DNA from: Desulforegula conservatrix Mb1Pa
GTDB lineage: Bacteria; Desulfobacterota; Desulfobacteria; Desulfobacterales; Desulforegulaceae
Reading direction: 5' to 3'
Assembly: GCF_000426225.1 (NCBI RefSeq)
Contig: NZ_AUEY01000005.1
Span: forward strand, 62,001 to 126,000
DNA length: 64,000 nt
Position numbers and translations under genes: made by a program. Each line of letters starts with the position of its first letter. Position 1 is the stretch's first letter. The notes beneath the pieces were generated by a model. That model did not search any database, was not told the DNA's origin, and saw only the letters and a list, made by a program, of their open reading frames with translations. Shown here piece by piece: positions 52,680 to 61,859 of the stretch.

Positions 52680-52724
52680 AAGTTTTTGCGGAGCTTTTTT
52701 CAAAAAGCGACCCGCCGGAGGCAG
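52680..52724. repeat. Family 3 repeat upstream of the kinase gene
   Basis: AAGTTTTTGCGGAGC, TTTTTTCAAAAAGCGACC, CGCCGGAGGCAGC; same as 46770 with small changes. Confidence 0.87.
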
Positions 52725-52849
52725 CTTTTTATATTTCAATATCAAATGGTTATTACATATATCCTTCTCCACACTTAAGGGGAACAGGCCTTTTAAGGCA
52801 ACAACCTTATTATTATTTATCCATTCGTTAATCTATTCAGATTTAAATC

Positions 52850-52865
52850 TGGCACAAATCCTGCT
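52850..52865 (+). promoter_or_regulatory. Sigma-54-type promoter of the histidine kinase gene
   Basis: TGGCACAAATCCTGCT, with GG and GC exactly 10 bases apart and a perfect TGGCAC element. A start near 52876 would leave a 14-base leader in front of the ATG at 52890, just enough for AAGGAG. Confidence 0.78.
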
Positions 52866-52889
52866 TTTTCAGAAAATAAGGAGTTTAAT

Positions 52890-54764
52890 ATGATCGGAAT
52901 ACGCCAGAAGCTTGCTCTCGGATTTTTAAGTATTCTTGCAGTCAGTGCCGTAATTGGAGTCATGACAATGAGGCAGATGGATGATCTGGGAAAAGCCATA
53001 GATGTGATCCTCAGGGAAAATTACCGTAGCGTAATTGCCTGCCAGGACATGAAGGAAGCCCTTGAACGCATTGACAGCGCAGCTCTTATCTCTCTTACAG
53101 GAAATGAGCCAGTAAATATTGATGAACAAATCCTGAAATTCGATTCCGCACTTGAAACAGAGCTTGGAAATCTGACAATTCAGGGCGAGGCTGAAAAGGC
53201 TAACAAAATAAGAGCTTTATTCGGAGAATACCTGCCAATACTCAAAATGGTTACAGATACTTCCATTACTATAGATTCCCGCCGTGAAATATATTTCAAT
53301 AAGCTGTATCCATTGTTTTCAGGGATTAAAAACAATGCCCAGGATATTCTCGAAATAAACCAGAAAAACATGACAGATGCCAACGATGCTGCAAGGAGAA
53401 AGGCTTCTTCCGCACGCAGGCATCTGCTGATTGGTATTTTGTCTTCGGCAATTGTGGCGGTTTTATTCATATATCTTATCCAAAGATGGATTCTGGTTCC
53501 TTTAAGAAGGCTTATCGAATCAGCAGAAGAAATAAGTAAAGGAAGACTTGAGCTTGTAATAGAAACTGACTCAAGGGATGAGATGGGGCAATTGTCCGAA
53601 GCTTTTAATTCGATGGCAGAAGGTCTCAGGAAATTTGTCAGAGCGGAACGAATGGGGCTGACACGCGGGAGACGGGCAACAGAAGAGATTTTTAAGATTC
53701 TTCCTGTTGCAATAGCCGTGGCTGATCAAAATGGGATAATCGAGCTTGCCACAGAAGTTGCTGAAAAACAATTCGGGCTTTGTTCAGGTAAGGCTGTTGT
53801 GGATTCAGGTCTGGAATGGCTCAGGGAGATGGTTTCTTCTGTGCAGGCAAATGGTGAATCGGCTGCACTTGAGCGGGATGGGGGCCTGATCCAGCTTTTT
53901 ATTGATAACAGGGAGCATTTTTTCAGACCAGCTGTTATTCCGGTTCGATCTGATTACGCAGATGGAGAACTTTCCGGGGCAGCCATAGTAATTGAAGATG
54001 TAACTGCAATAAGGGAGCAGCAGGAATTGAAGAAAGGAGTGATTTCAACTGTTACCCATCAGCTTAAAACTCCGCTAACATCCCTTCGCATGTCTGTTCA
54101 TCTTCTTCTGGATGAAAAAATAGGGCATATTAATAAAAAACAGACCGAACTTCTCATTGCCGCACGTGACGAGAGCGAACGGCTGGCAAGTATTCTGGAT
54201 GACCTTTTGGATATGGACAGAATTGAATCAGGTCGGGAATTTCTGAATATCAAACCTGTGGACGCTAACATGCTTATCATGGACAGCATCGACTGCTTTG
54301 CCGCGGAGGCAAAGGACAGAGGGTTGAATCTGATCAGCATTCTTCCTGATGATCTTCCTGATGTAATGGCCGATTCAGGCATGGTCGCCCATGTTTTGGC
54401 CAATCTTATTTCAAACACTTTCAAATTCACAGATCCGGGTGGAACAGTAACGATAGGCTCTGAGAGATCCGGTAATATGGTGTGCTTTTCAATCAGGGAT
54501 ACTGGCAAGGGTATTAGTGAAGAGCATATTGGCAGGATTTTTGACAGGTTCTACAGAGTTCCGGGGCAAAATGGCCATTCCGGTGCAGGACTCGGACTTG
54601 CAATCGTAAAGCAGATTGTTGAGGCTCATGGGGGAACCGTAAGCGCTGAGAGCAAGCCTGGCAAAGGATCTGAATTCAGGTTCTCTCTGCCTGTATCTGA
54701 TGGCTGCCACTATTCTTGTGAAAATGAAAATCATGAAAATAAGGATGGGCTGAACCATGACTGA
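52890..54764 (+). CDS. Membrane histidine kinase (HAMP-PAS) linked to Kdp regulation
   Basis: A 624-aa sensor kinase. Transmembrane helix 1 is at residues ~8-27, a periplasmic helical domain spans ~30-175, and helix 2 is at ~178-200. A HAMP domain (~200-255) is followed by a PAS-like domain (~263-375). HisKA has His390 in STVTHQLKTPLTSLR, and the HATPase domain has NLISNTFKFTD and GAGLGLAIVKQIVEAHGG. The gene overlaps the KdpD-like gene by 8 bases and is preceded by a sigma-54-type promoter. It is the likely kinase for the activator at 51140. Confidence 0.92.
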   Translation: MIGIRQKLALGFLSILAVSAVIGVMTMRQMDDLGKAIDVILRENYRSVIACQDMKEALERIDSAALISLTGNEPVNIDEQILKFDSALETELGNLTIQGEAEKANKIRALFGEYLPILKMVTDTSITIDSRREIYFNKLYPLFSGIKNNAQDILEINQKNMTDANDAARRKASSARRHLLIGILSSAIVAVLFIYLIQRWILVPLRRLIESAEEISKGRLELVIETDSRDEMGQLSEAFNSMAEGLRKFVRAERMGLTRGRRATEEIFKILPVAIAVADQNGIIELATEVAEKQFGLCSGKAVVDSGLEWLREMVSSVQANGESAALERDGGLIQLFIDNREHFFRPAVIPVRSDYADGELSGAAIVIEDVTAIREQQELKKGVISTVTHQLKTPLTSLRMSVHLLLDEKIGHINKKQTELLIAARDESERLASILDDLLDMDRIESGREFLNIKPVDANMLIMDSIDCFAAEAKDRGLNLISILPDDLPDVMADSGMVAHVLANLISNTFKFTDPGGTVTIGSERSGNMVCFSIRDTGKGISEEHIGRIFDRFYRVPGQNGHSGAGLGLAIVKQIVEAHGGTVSAESKPGKGSEFRFSLPVSDGCHYSCENENHENKDGLNHD

Positions 54765-56412
54765 AAAACGAGCTGACAGCTTTCTCAGGCTTATAAAAAA
54801 ATCCCGGAGAGGTAGGCTCAAAATTTATCTTGGGTATTGCGCAGGAGTCGGCAAAACATATCAGATGCTGCTTGAAGCCCACAGGATGATGGCTGACGGT
54901 ATTGATGTATCTGTCGGAATAGTCGAAACCCATGGACGAAAGGAAACAGCGGCTCTCATTGAAGGCCTGAAACTGATCCCGCCCCGGATAACCACATACA
55001 GAGGAATAGAGCTTCATGAGCTTGATATTGATGCGATTCTTTCAGCAAAGCCCTCGGTTGTTCTTGTTGACGAGCTTGCCCATACCAATGTGCCAGGAAG
55101 CAGAAATTCAAAAAGATATCAGGATGTCGAAGAAATTCTTGCGGCAGGTATTCATGTTATTTCCACTCTTAATGTCCAGCACCTTGAAAGTCTTTACGAA
55201 ACTGTCGAAAGAGCCACAGGTGTAAAAGTCAAGGAAAGGATTCCTGATCGCGTGGTGGCTGAGGCAGATGAGGTCGTAAATGTGGATCTGACAACCCATG
55301 ATCTGAGGAGGCGTCTGAAAGAAGGGAAAATTTACGGTCATGAAAGGATAACGACTGCACTCGATAATTTTTTCAGACCGGCCAATCTTGAGCAACTCAG
55401 GGAGATTTCTTTGCGTGAAATGGCCGCACATATCGATTCCAAACGAAGAAATCCCCTTGAAGAGCAAGTATCATCAAGCCCTGATCAGGTAATGGTCTGT
55501 CTAAGCTCCAGAGGCCCTAACAGTGAGGCTCTTCTTCGTTATGCATCCCGTCTCGCCGGCAGGCTTAACAGAAACTGGTACGCAATTTACGTTCAGACTG
55601 CTTCAGAGCGGCCCACAGTAATAGATTCCGAAACCCAGCGTCTTTTGTCAAATGCCCTTGGCCTTGCCCAACAGCTTGGCGCGACTGTTTTCACTTACAG
55701 AGGAGACGACATTGTTAAGACAATGCTTCAATTTGCCACTGAATATCGGGTTGGGCACATTGTGATAGGAACTTCGGGCAAAAAGTCTGGTCTTTGGCAG
55801 AGACTGAAAGGAGAGCAGGGGATAGTGGAACGCCTGATTTCCGAAAGCAGGGGAATCACAGTGGTTGTTCTTGATACAAGGCAGATTTATAAGCCAGAAA
55901 AAGCATCGATTGACCATGAAAGAATCCAAGCAGCTAATCCGAGGACTGAAATGCAGTGGCAGAGCCGGATTAGGTCGTTGATTTCAGCAGAGAGAACAAT
56001 TATCTGGAATTCAGGCATGAACAAGGATGCAGCCATGAAAGAGCTTGTGTCGCTTTGCTGTTTAAGCTGCCCTGGCCTTTCTGATGAAAAGGCGTGGAGT
56101 TCGGTTATGCTTAGGGAACTCCAGGGTTCCACATTTTTTGGTGAGGATATAGCTATCCCGCACGCAAGGGTGGACGGCCTTGATCAGCCTGTGATTGCTC
56201 TGGGACTTTCGGCGCACGGCATATTCGAGCATGAAACAGGGCGCAGCACAAGAATCATGTTTCTTCTTCTTTCTCCGGGAAATGACCAGGAAGTTCATCT
56301 AAAATTATTGAGTGAAATAAGTAAGATGAGCAGAGACGATCAGTTCAGAAAAAAGCTTCTGGCTATGGAGTCAAGAAATGGAATTCTGGCCCTTTTTAAT
56401 GAAATCACTTAA
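54757..56412 (+). CDS. KdpD sensor domain-Usp-PTS EIIA fusion, no kinase
   Basis: A 551-aa soluble protein. Residues ~20-230 are the KdpD N-terminal sensor domain with Walker-type GYCAGVGKTYQML and VLVDELAHTNVPGS. Residues ~243-375 are a universal-stress-protein domain (VMVCLSSRGPNSEALLRYAS, HIVIGTSGKKSGLW). Residues ~408-551 are a PTS EIIA-2 (fructose/mannitol/Ntr type) domain with active-site His469 in FGEDIAIPHARVDG. The four transmembrane helices and the kinase core of classical KdpD are absent. It overlaps the kinase gene by 8 bases, so they probably act together. Fusions of this type occur in related bacteria; I know of no assigned function. Confidence 0.9.
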   Translation: MTEKRADSFLRLIKKSRRGRLKIYLGYCAGVGKTYQMLLEAHRMMADGIDVSVGIVETHGRKETAALIEGLKLIPPRITTYRGIELHELDIDAILSAKPSVVLVDELAHTNVPGSRNSKRYQDVEEILAAGIHVISTLNVQHLESLYETVERATGVKVKERIPDRVVAEADEVVNVDLTTHDLRRRLKEGKIYGHERITTALDNFFRPANLEQLREISLREMAAHIDSKRRNPLEEQVSSSPDQVMVCLSSRGPNSEALLRYASRLAGRLNRNWYAIYVQTASERPTVIDSETQRLLSNALGLAQQLGATVFTYRGDDIVKTMLQFATEYRVGHIVIGTSGKKSGLWQRLKGEQGIVERLISESRGITVVVLDTRQIYKPEKASIDHERIQAANPRTEMQWQSRIRSLISAERTIIWNSGMNKDAAMKELVSLCCLSCPGLSDEKAWSSVMLRELQGSTFFGEDIAIPHARVDGLDQPVIALGLSAHGIFEHETGRSTRIMFLLLSPGNDQEVHLKLLSEISKMSRDDQFRKKLLAMESRNGILALFNEIT

Positions 56413-56566
56413 TCCGCCTTTGGAAATGCCTTTTCTTCATTGATATATTATATCTACTGGTTAATATGTGATTGATGACATTGTAAATAATTGATGGAGT
56501 AATGTGCGGTTAATTTGTTAAGGAAATATCTAAAAGATTATTTATCCGCACCTAAAAGGAGTTTTG

Positions 56567-57337
56567 ATGTTCGAGAACAAGATAAACGGAATGAATTTTA
56601 TATCAGGCGCATGGCCTCTTGATCCAGGTAAACCGACTGTTATCTTCATTCATGGTTCTGGCGGATCGTCGGTAATGTGGAAGGCCCAGGTAAAAGGGCT
56701 GTCAGGCAGCTTTAATACCATAGCGGTTGACCTTCCAGGTCACGGAAAAAGTGAAGGATTCGGCATGAACAGTATCAAGGCTTATTCTGATGCTGTGGCC
56801 GATTTTATAAAAGACATTGAAGCTCCATCGCCTGTGGCCTGCGGACTCAGCATGGGAGGCGCCATAAGTCTTCAGCTTCTTCTGGACAATAAAGAAATGT
56901 TCAAGACTGGAATTCTTATAAATACAGGTGCAAAGCTCAGGGTTCTTCCTCTGATTCTGAATATGGTGCAAAACGATTACAAATCATATGTTGATTCATT
57001 TGCGCTTACGGCAGCGGCGCCGACGACTGATTACAGTGTAATGATGGACATAATCGAGGCCAATGCCCAGTGTAATCCCTTTGTTGTTTATAATGATTTC
57101 ATGGCCTGTGATTCTTTTGACGTAATGAGTCGCCTCCCGGAAATAACCATGCCAGTTCTTGTCATGACTGCTGTTGAAGATAAACTGTCTCCGCCTAAAT
57201 ATGGGACATATCTTGCTGATAATATTAAAAGCTCTGTTCTTGTAAGCATTGATGGGGCAGGGCATATGTCTCCGGTCGAAAAGCCTGCGGAAGTAAACGG
57301 AGCAATAGCTGATTATATTGGAAGAATTGTTTTTTAA
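56567..57337 (+). CDS. Alpha/beta hydrolase
   Basis: A 256-aa alpha/beta-fold hydrolase. The oxyanion segment is VIFIHGSGGSSVMW (~26-39), the nucleophile elbow is CGLSMGGAISLQ (Ser ~105), the acid is Asp in MTAVEDKLSPPK, and the His is in GAGHMSPVEKP. Substrate unknown; the family includes esterases, C-C hydrolases and haloperoxidase-like proteins. AAGGAG at 56556-56561 fixes the ATG at 56567 rather than the TTG just before it. It is a lone gene with a terminator after it. Confidence 0.88.
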   Translation: MFENKINGMNFISGAWPLDPGKPTVIFIHGSGGSSVMWKAQVKGLSGSFNTIAVDLPGHGKSEGFGMNSIKAYSDAVADFIKDIEAPSPVACGLSMGGAISLQLLLDNKEMFKTGILINTGAKLRVLPLILNMVQNDYKSYVDSFALTAAAPTTDYSVMMDIIEANAQCNPFVVYNDFMACDSFDVMSRLPEITMPVLVMTAVEDKLSPPKYGTYLADNIKSSVLVSIDGAGHMSPVEKPAEVNGAIADYIGRIVF

Positions 57338-57390
57338 GAAGCTATATAGGGAACGACAAACAGATTTTTATAAAGTGCGAATTAGTCTTA

Positions 57391-57424
57391 GGGAACTTTT
57401 TCAAAAAGTTCCCCAGTTTTTTTT
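57391..57424. terminator. Bidirectional terminator
   Basis: GGGAACTTTTT and AAAAAGTTCCC pair, followed by CAG and a run of nine T. It lies between the convergent hydrolase and multi-PAS kinase genes. On the other strand the stem is followed by a weaker tract. Confidence 0.82.
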
Positions 57425-57440
57425 GATATTGGACTAAAAA

Positions 57441-60400
57441 CTATTTCAGAGCCATACTGATTTTTTCCTTAAGATCCCCGATTCTATAAGGCTTTTGAAT
57501 GAATCCAGTAAGCCCTTTATTTGCAAAAAGCACTGTGGCTTCATGCTCGCTGTATCCGCTGCTCAGGATAACCTTCTGGTCTGGTTTTATCTTTTTGATT
57601 TCCTTGAATGTGGCGGCCCCGTCAAGCCCGGGCATTGTAAGATCCAGAATTACGCAAACTATTTTATCGGAGTTTTCCTTAAATATGTGCAGGCCTTCGT
57701 ATCCGTTTCTTGCACTTAAGGTGCTGAATCCGAAAACTCTTAAAAAATCTATGCACAGTTCCCTTACGTGGTCTTCATCATCAATGACAAGTATGGTTCC
57801 TGTATTTTCAATATCCGATGAGTTTTTTGGCGTGCCTGTGTTTTGATACCCGTCGGAATTATTTTCAGATACAGGGAAAAGCACCTTGAAAGTGCTGCCT
57901 TTACCTGGTTCGCTGTCCAGAATGATAGCTCCGTGATGTCCTCTTATTATTCCAAGTACAGCAGCCATTCCAAGGCCTCTGCCCGTAAATTTTGTCGTGA
58001 AGAAGGGTTCGAAGATCCGCCTTTCGGTTTCTTTGTCCATGCCGCATCCGTTGTCTGTGACATCAAGAAACGCGAATATTCCTTGTTCAGGTTTTTCCTC
58101 AAGCCTGCTTTGTTTCAGATATTCGTCGGAGCACTCCATTACTCCGGTTGTTAGAGATATTATTCCAGGCGCGTTGCCAATGGCTTCCGCCGCGTTTGTA
58201 ATCAGATTCATTATTATCTGCTGAATTTGCCCTGGATCTGCTTCAATATAAGGAAGATCATTTTTTACAGAAAGATCGAGGGTCACGGTTCTTGCTATTG
58301 ACGCACGGAAAAGCTCAGCGTTTTCTTTGACTATTCCACTTATATTTATCTGCTTGATCTCGAATTTGCCTTTGCCTGAATAGGCGAGCATCTGCCTTGT
58401 CAGCTCTTCTGCCCTGTATGATGCCTGGATTGCCTGTTCAATTCTTGTTTTTGCCTGTGATCCTGAAGGCAGGGTAAGAAGCGCCAGGTCAAGATTACCG
58501 AGTATGCCTGTCAGAAGATTGTTGAAGTCGTGGGCTATGCCCCCTGCCAGAACTCCGAGGCTTTCCAGTTTTTGGGCATGGAGAAGTCTTCTCTCCATTT
58601 CAAGCTTTTCGGCTTCTGCCTGTTTCCGATCGGTTATGTCTGTCATCACTGTGAGCCAGCAGGGGTCGTCCCCTAAATTGAACCTGTCCATGGAAAGTAT
58701 TCCATATACGCAGTTTCCGTTCTTTGCCCTGAGCTTTGCCTCAAAATCCCTTACCTGACCCTTTTCCTGAAAAATACGTTTGATTTCTTCCCTGTCCGAC
58801 GGATCATCAAATATGCCAAGATCCGTTGATTTCTGGCCTATGATTTCTTCCCTTGTGTATCCTGACACTTTTATGAAAGTGTCATTTATATCAATATACC
58901 GGCCTTCGCTCACAGTTGAAATGGCCATGACAGCTGAATTTGAATTGAAGGCGGTGGAAAATTTTTTTTCCGAAAGCTTAAGCTCCGTAATATCCCTGCT
59001 TATCCAGAAAACAGCTGGCTTGCTGTTCCACTCCCCCCTGAATGTTGAAATGTCAACTTCAATAGGATTTTTCTTTTTTGATATCAGGTGGATTCTGGAA
59101 TCGTGCTTGATACCTGAGAACATATCATTAAGCAGTTTACCTTCGCAGTCTGGCTGCTGGCACTCAAGTATGTCTGATATTGGTATCCCCAAAAGTTCTT
59201 CTTCGGAGAATTCAAGGCGCTTTATTACAGAATCGTTTACATGGATGATGATTCCGCTCTCATCAAGAATAAAGATCAGATCATTGACTGTTTCAAAGAA
59301 TGTTTCAAAATTGACCTGGCTCTGGATAAGGGAATCCTCAATATTTTTTCTTTCAGTAATGTCCCTTCCCACTTTGATAAGGCCACGCCTTTTTCCGTCA
59401 GGATAAAACATGGGGATTTTTATATTGTCAAAAACCATTACCGTGCCGTCTTTTTGTGGTATTCTTTCGTCTTTTCTTGTTATTACCCCGAGCTCCCATG
59501 TTTTTTCGTCTGAATCATCCCTTATGTTAAGGGTGTCTCTGTAAAATTTATTGAATTCGGCAAGCTCCGAGTTTTTTTTGCCCCTGTAGTCGACCCCTTC
59601 AAGTCCCATGAGCTTTATATAAAAGTCATTTGCCTCAAGCCATTTCCCGTCTCCATCCTTGAAGCAAACAATATCAGGCATGGAATTTATGAGGGTCCTG
59701 AGTCTTTCCTCATTTTCAGCAAGAGCTTCTTCTGCTTTTTTTCTTTCTGTGATGTCTATGTTTACGCCAACTATGCCTTTGTGCGGAGACTCGGGGAAAA
59801 TGGGAACTATTATCTGGTAATAGTTTGTTTTTGCTCCGTTTATGGAAAATTCGATCTCCCCGATAACCTGCTCTCCGTTATATGCTCTCCGGTTGTTGTG
59901 TTTCCAGATCTCCATGTTTTCAGGGTTTGTGTTTATTTCCTCGGGTGTCTTGCCTATGACATTGCCCCATTTTTTTCTGCTGGCGGAATTCTGGAGTATA
60001 TAGGTCTCTTTCTCATCCAGCGCGAAAATATCAAAGGGAAGGCTCTCAATCGTGGAATACAAAAGGGCTTCGCTTTTTCTGAGGGCCTTTTCAGCCTTTT
60101 TGCGCTCAGTAATGTCCTGAATCATTGCAATAAGGTATTCAACCTCGTTTTTTTGATTTTTAAGGCAGCTTACGGAGATATTGACATGGGCAATGCTTCC
60201 GTCTTTTCTGATATATCTTTTGTCCATGGTGTAGCCGTCAGATTCCCCTGAAATAAGCCTTTCAAAATGCCTTGTTTCCTCTTCAATGTTTTTGGGATCA
60301 GTAATGCTGTCCCATGTCTGGGCCTGGAGTTCCTCCCTGGAGTAACCGAGTATCTCGCATAGCCTGTCGTTGAAATGAACCCATTTTTTGTCAGGAGTTG

Positions 60401-61652
60401 TTGTTGACATGCCTGTAAGCCCGAGCTCGAAGTAGCCCCTGAAAAGTTGTTCGCTTCTGTGGAGAGCTTCTTCTGTTTTTTTCAGCTCTGAGATGTCCCT
60501 TGCCACCCCTAATACAGAGATTGTTTTCCCGTTTGAATCAAATTCCGGGAACAGTTTCCAGTCAAGAAAAAGCTCCCCATGTCCGCTTTCCCAAGCGAAT
60601 GTGGTGCTTTCAGGATTTCCTGTGTCAAAGACTTTTTTTATTTTGCTTTCCCAGAATTCGCAAATGGCCTTATCAAAACCCATTTCACGATGGCTCTTCC
60701 CTATAATTTCTTCAGGTGTTTTTGAGACTATCCTCATCGCCGCCTTATTTGCGTATATGTGCCTGAAGTCCCTGTCGTACCTGAGGATGATATCCTGGCT
60801 GTTTTCGGAAAGGGATCTGTATTTGGCCTCGTTTTCCATGAGGACTTCTTCTGATTTTTTTCTGTCGCTGATGTCCCTTGTAACGGCTATGACTTTTTCG
60901 CTTTTGCCTATTTTTTCATTTTTGAGCGAAACCTCACCGAAAAACAGGCTCCCGTTTTTTCTTTTGCAAAGCCAGTCAAAAACCTGCGGCCCTTCGTTCC
61001 TTGTTTTTTTGATGAACTCCATGGCTTCTTTTCGACTGTAGGGAGGGAATCCTGCTGAAAAAACTTCAATATCGCATTTTAAGGCTTCATCACGCTCATA
61101 CCCATACATTTTGAGCATGCGGTCATTCACATCGAGTATTTTGCCTGTTTTCGCATCGTGTATGAATATAGCCTCGTTTGTCGCGTTGAATATGCTTCGG
61201 TAGTTCTCCTCGCTTTCCTGAAGAGCCTTCTGGGCCTTTATGAGCATCCCTTTTTCTCTGTTAAGGCTGTCGATTTCCTCCTCACTGGTCTTTAAAACAT
61301 ATACGAGATCATCTTCGGAATCCTTCAGGGAGAGCATGCATGTATCTAAGTCTTCATTGCAGATCGTATCAAGAAAACAGGACAGGACATTTATGGGTAA
61401 AGGGATTTCATTTTCAGGGTATGTCATATGCCATAGCCTGGAAGTCAGTTTTGAGCATTCGTTAGATTTGCCCTTTGTCAGAACAATCCCTGTGATCATG
61501 TCCTTCATGAACCCCATTTTTTGCATGAAGACATCCAGGTTTTCTGCAAGGATGCACAGGCAAATGCGGCTCGCTTCTTCAGGATCAGGGATTCTGAGGT
61601 CAAAGCCATCAGGCTTTTCTTGGGTTAGGCTGACGAAGGTTTTGTGTGCCAT
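57441..61652 (-). CDS. Cytoplasmic hybrid histidine kinase with seven PAS domains
   Basis: A 1403-aa protein with no transmembrane helix. Residues 1-145 form an unrecognised N-terminal domain and a helix. Seven PAS/PAC units follow (~148-1020), each ended by a DIxxRKxxEE-type linker (DISDRKKSEEVL, DITERKKAEKAL, DITDRKQAEAEK and others). The HisKA has His ~1039 in GGIAHDFNNLLTG, the HATPase domain has GRGLGMAAVLGIIRGHHG, and the C-terminal receiver has the acceptor Asp (~1335) in VILDLTMPGLDG. It is a single gene. The signal may be redox, light or small ligands, but no cofactor motif is clear. Confidence 0.93.
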   Translation of the reverse strand: MAHKTFVSLTQEKPDGFDLRIPDPEEASRICLCILAENLDVFMQKMGFMKDMITGIVLTKGKSNECSKLTSRLWHMTYPENEIPLPINVLSCFLDTICNEDLDTCMLSLKDSEDDLVYVLKTSEEEIDSLNREKGMLIKAQKALQESEENYRSIFNATNEAIFIHDAKTGKILDVNDRMLKMYGYERDEALKCDIEVFSAGFPPYSRKEAMEFIKKTRNEGPQVFDWLCKRKNGSLFFGEVSLKNEKIGKSEKVIAVTRDISDRKKSEEVLMENEAKYRSLSENSQDIILRYDRDFRHIYANKAAMRIVSKTPEEIIGKSHREMGFDKAICEFWESKIKKVFDTGNPESTTFAWESGHGELFLDWKLFPEFDSNGKTISVLGVARDISELKKTEEALHRSEQLFRGYFELGLTGMSTTTPDKKWVHFNDRLCEILGYSREELQAQTWDSITDPKNIEEETRHFERLISGESDGYTMDKRYIRKDGSIAHVNISVSCLKNQKNEVEYLIAMIQDITERKKAEKALRKSEALLYSTIESLPFDIFALDEKETYILQNSASRKKWGNVIGKTPEEINTNPENMEIWKHNNRRAYNGEQVIGEIEFSINGAKTNYYQIIVPIFPESPHKGIVGVNIDITERKKAEEALAENEERLRTLINSMPDIVCFKDGDGKWLEANDFYIKLMGLEGVDYRGKKNSELAEFNKFYRDTLNIRDDSDEKTWELGVITRKDERIPQKDGTVMVFDNIKIPMFYPDGKRRGLIKVGRDITERKNIEDSLIQSQVNFETFFETVNDLIFILDESGIIIHVNDSVIKRLEFSEEELLGIPISDILECQQPDCEGKLLNDMFSGIKHDSRIHLISKKKNPIEVDISTFRGEWNSKPAVFWISRDITELKLSEKKFSTAFNSNSAVMAISTVSEGRYIDINDTFIKVSGYTREEIIGQKSTDLGIFDDPSDREEIKRIFQEKGQVRDFEAKLRAKNGNCVYGILSMDRFNLGDDPCWLTVMTDITDRKQAEAEKLEMERRLLHAQKLESLGVLAGGIAHDFNNLLTGILGNLDLALLTLPSGSQAKTRIEQAIQASYRAEELTRQMLAYSGKGKFEIKQINISGIVKENAELFRASIARTVTLDLSVKNDLPYIEADPGQIQQIIMNLITNAAEAIGNAPGIISLTTGVMECSDEYLKQSRLEEKPEQGIFAFLDVTDNGCGMDKETERRIFEPFFTTKFTGRGLGMAAVLGIIRGHHGAIILDSEPGKGSTFKVLFPVSENNSDGYQNTGTPKNSSDIENTGTILVIDDEDHVRELCIDFLRVFGFSTLSARNGYEGLHIFKENSDKIVCVILDLTMPGLDGAATFKEIKKIKPDQKVILSSGYSEHEATVLFANKGLTGFIQKPYRIGDLKEKISMALK

Positions 61653-61859
61653 TGGAATTCCTGTTAAGCGATTTTTGGGACGAGTGATGTGAAAAAGGCG
61701 TTTGCTGCCCTTATATCTGCAAAAATGCTACAAAATATATCTCACATGGGATAACAAATCAAAAAGAATCATTTTGTTTTTAAAATAGGCTTTTTGAAGA
61801 TTCAGATCCATCCTTTCAAGTAAACATATTTATTGATTCGTTCTAAAGGATTCCAAACC

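Larger units (their letters stand above)
52469..52889. other. Regulatory intergenic region between activator and kinase genes
   Basis: About 420 bases with no gene. It contains a copy of the UAS palindrome at 52491-52504, two hairpin repeats (52594-52623, 52680-52724), and a sigma-54-type promoter at its right end. Confidence 0.75.
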
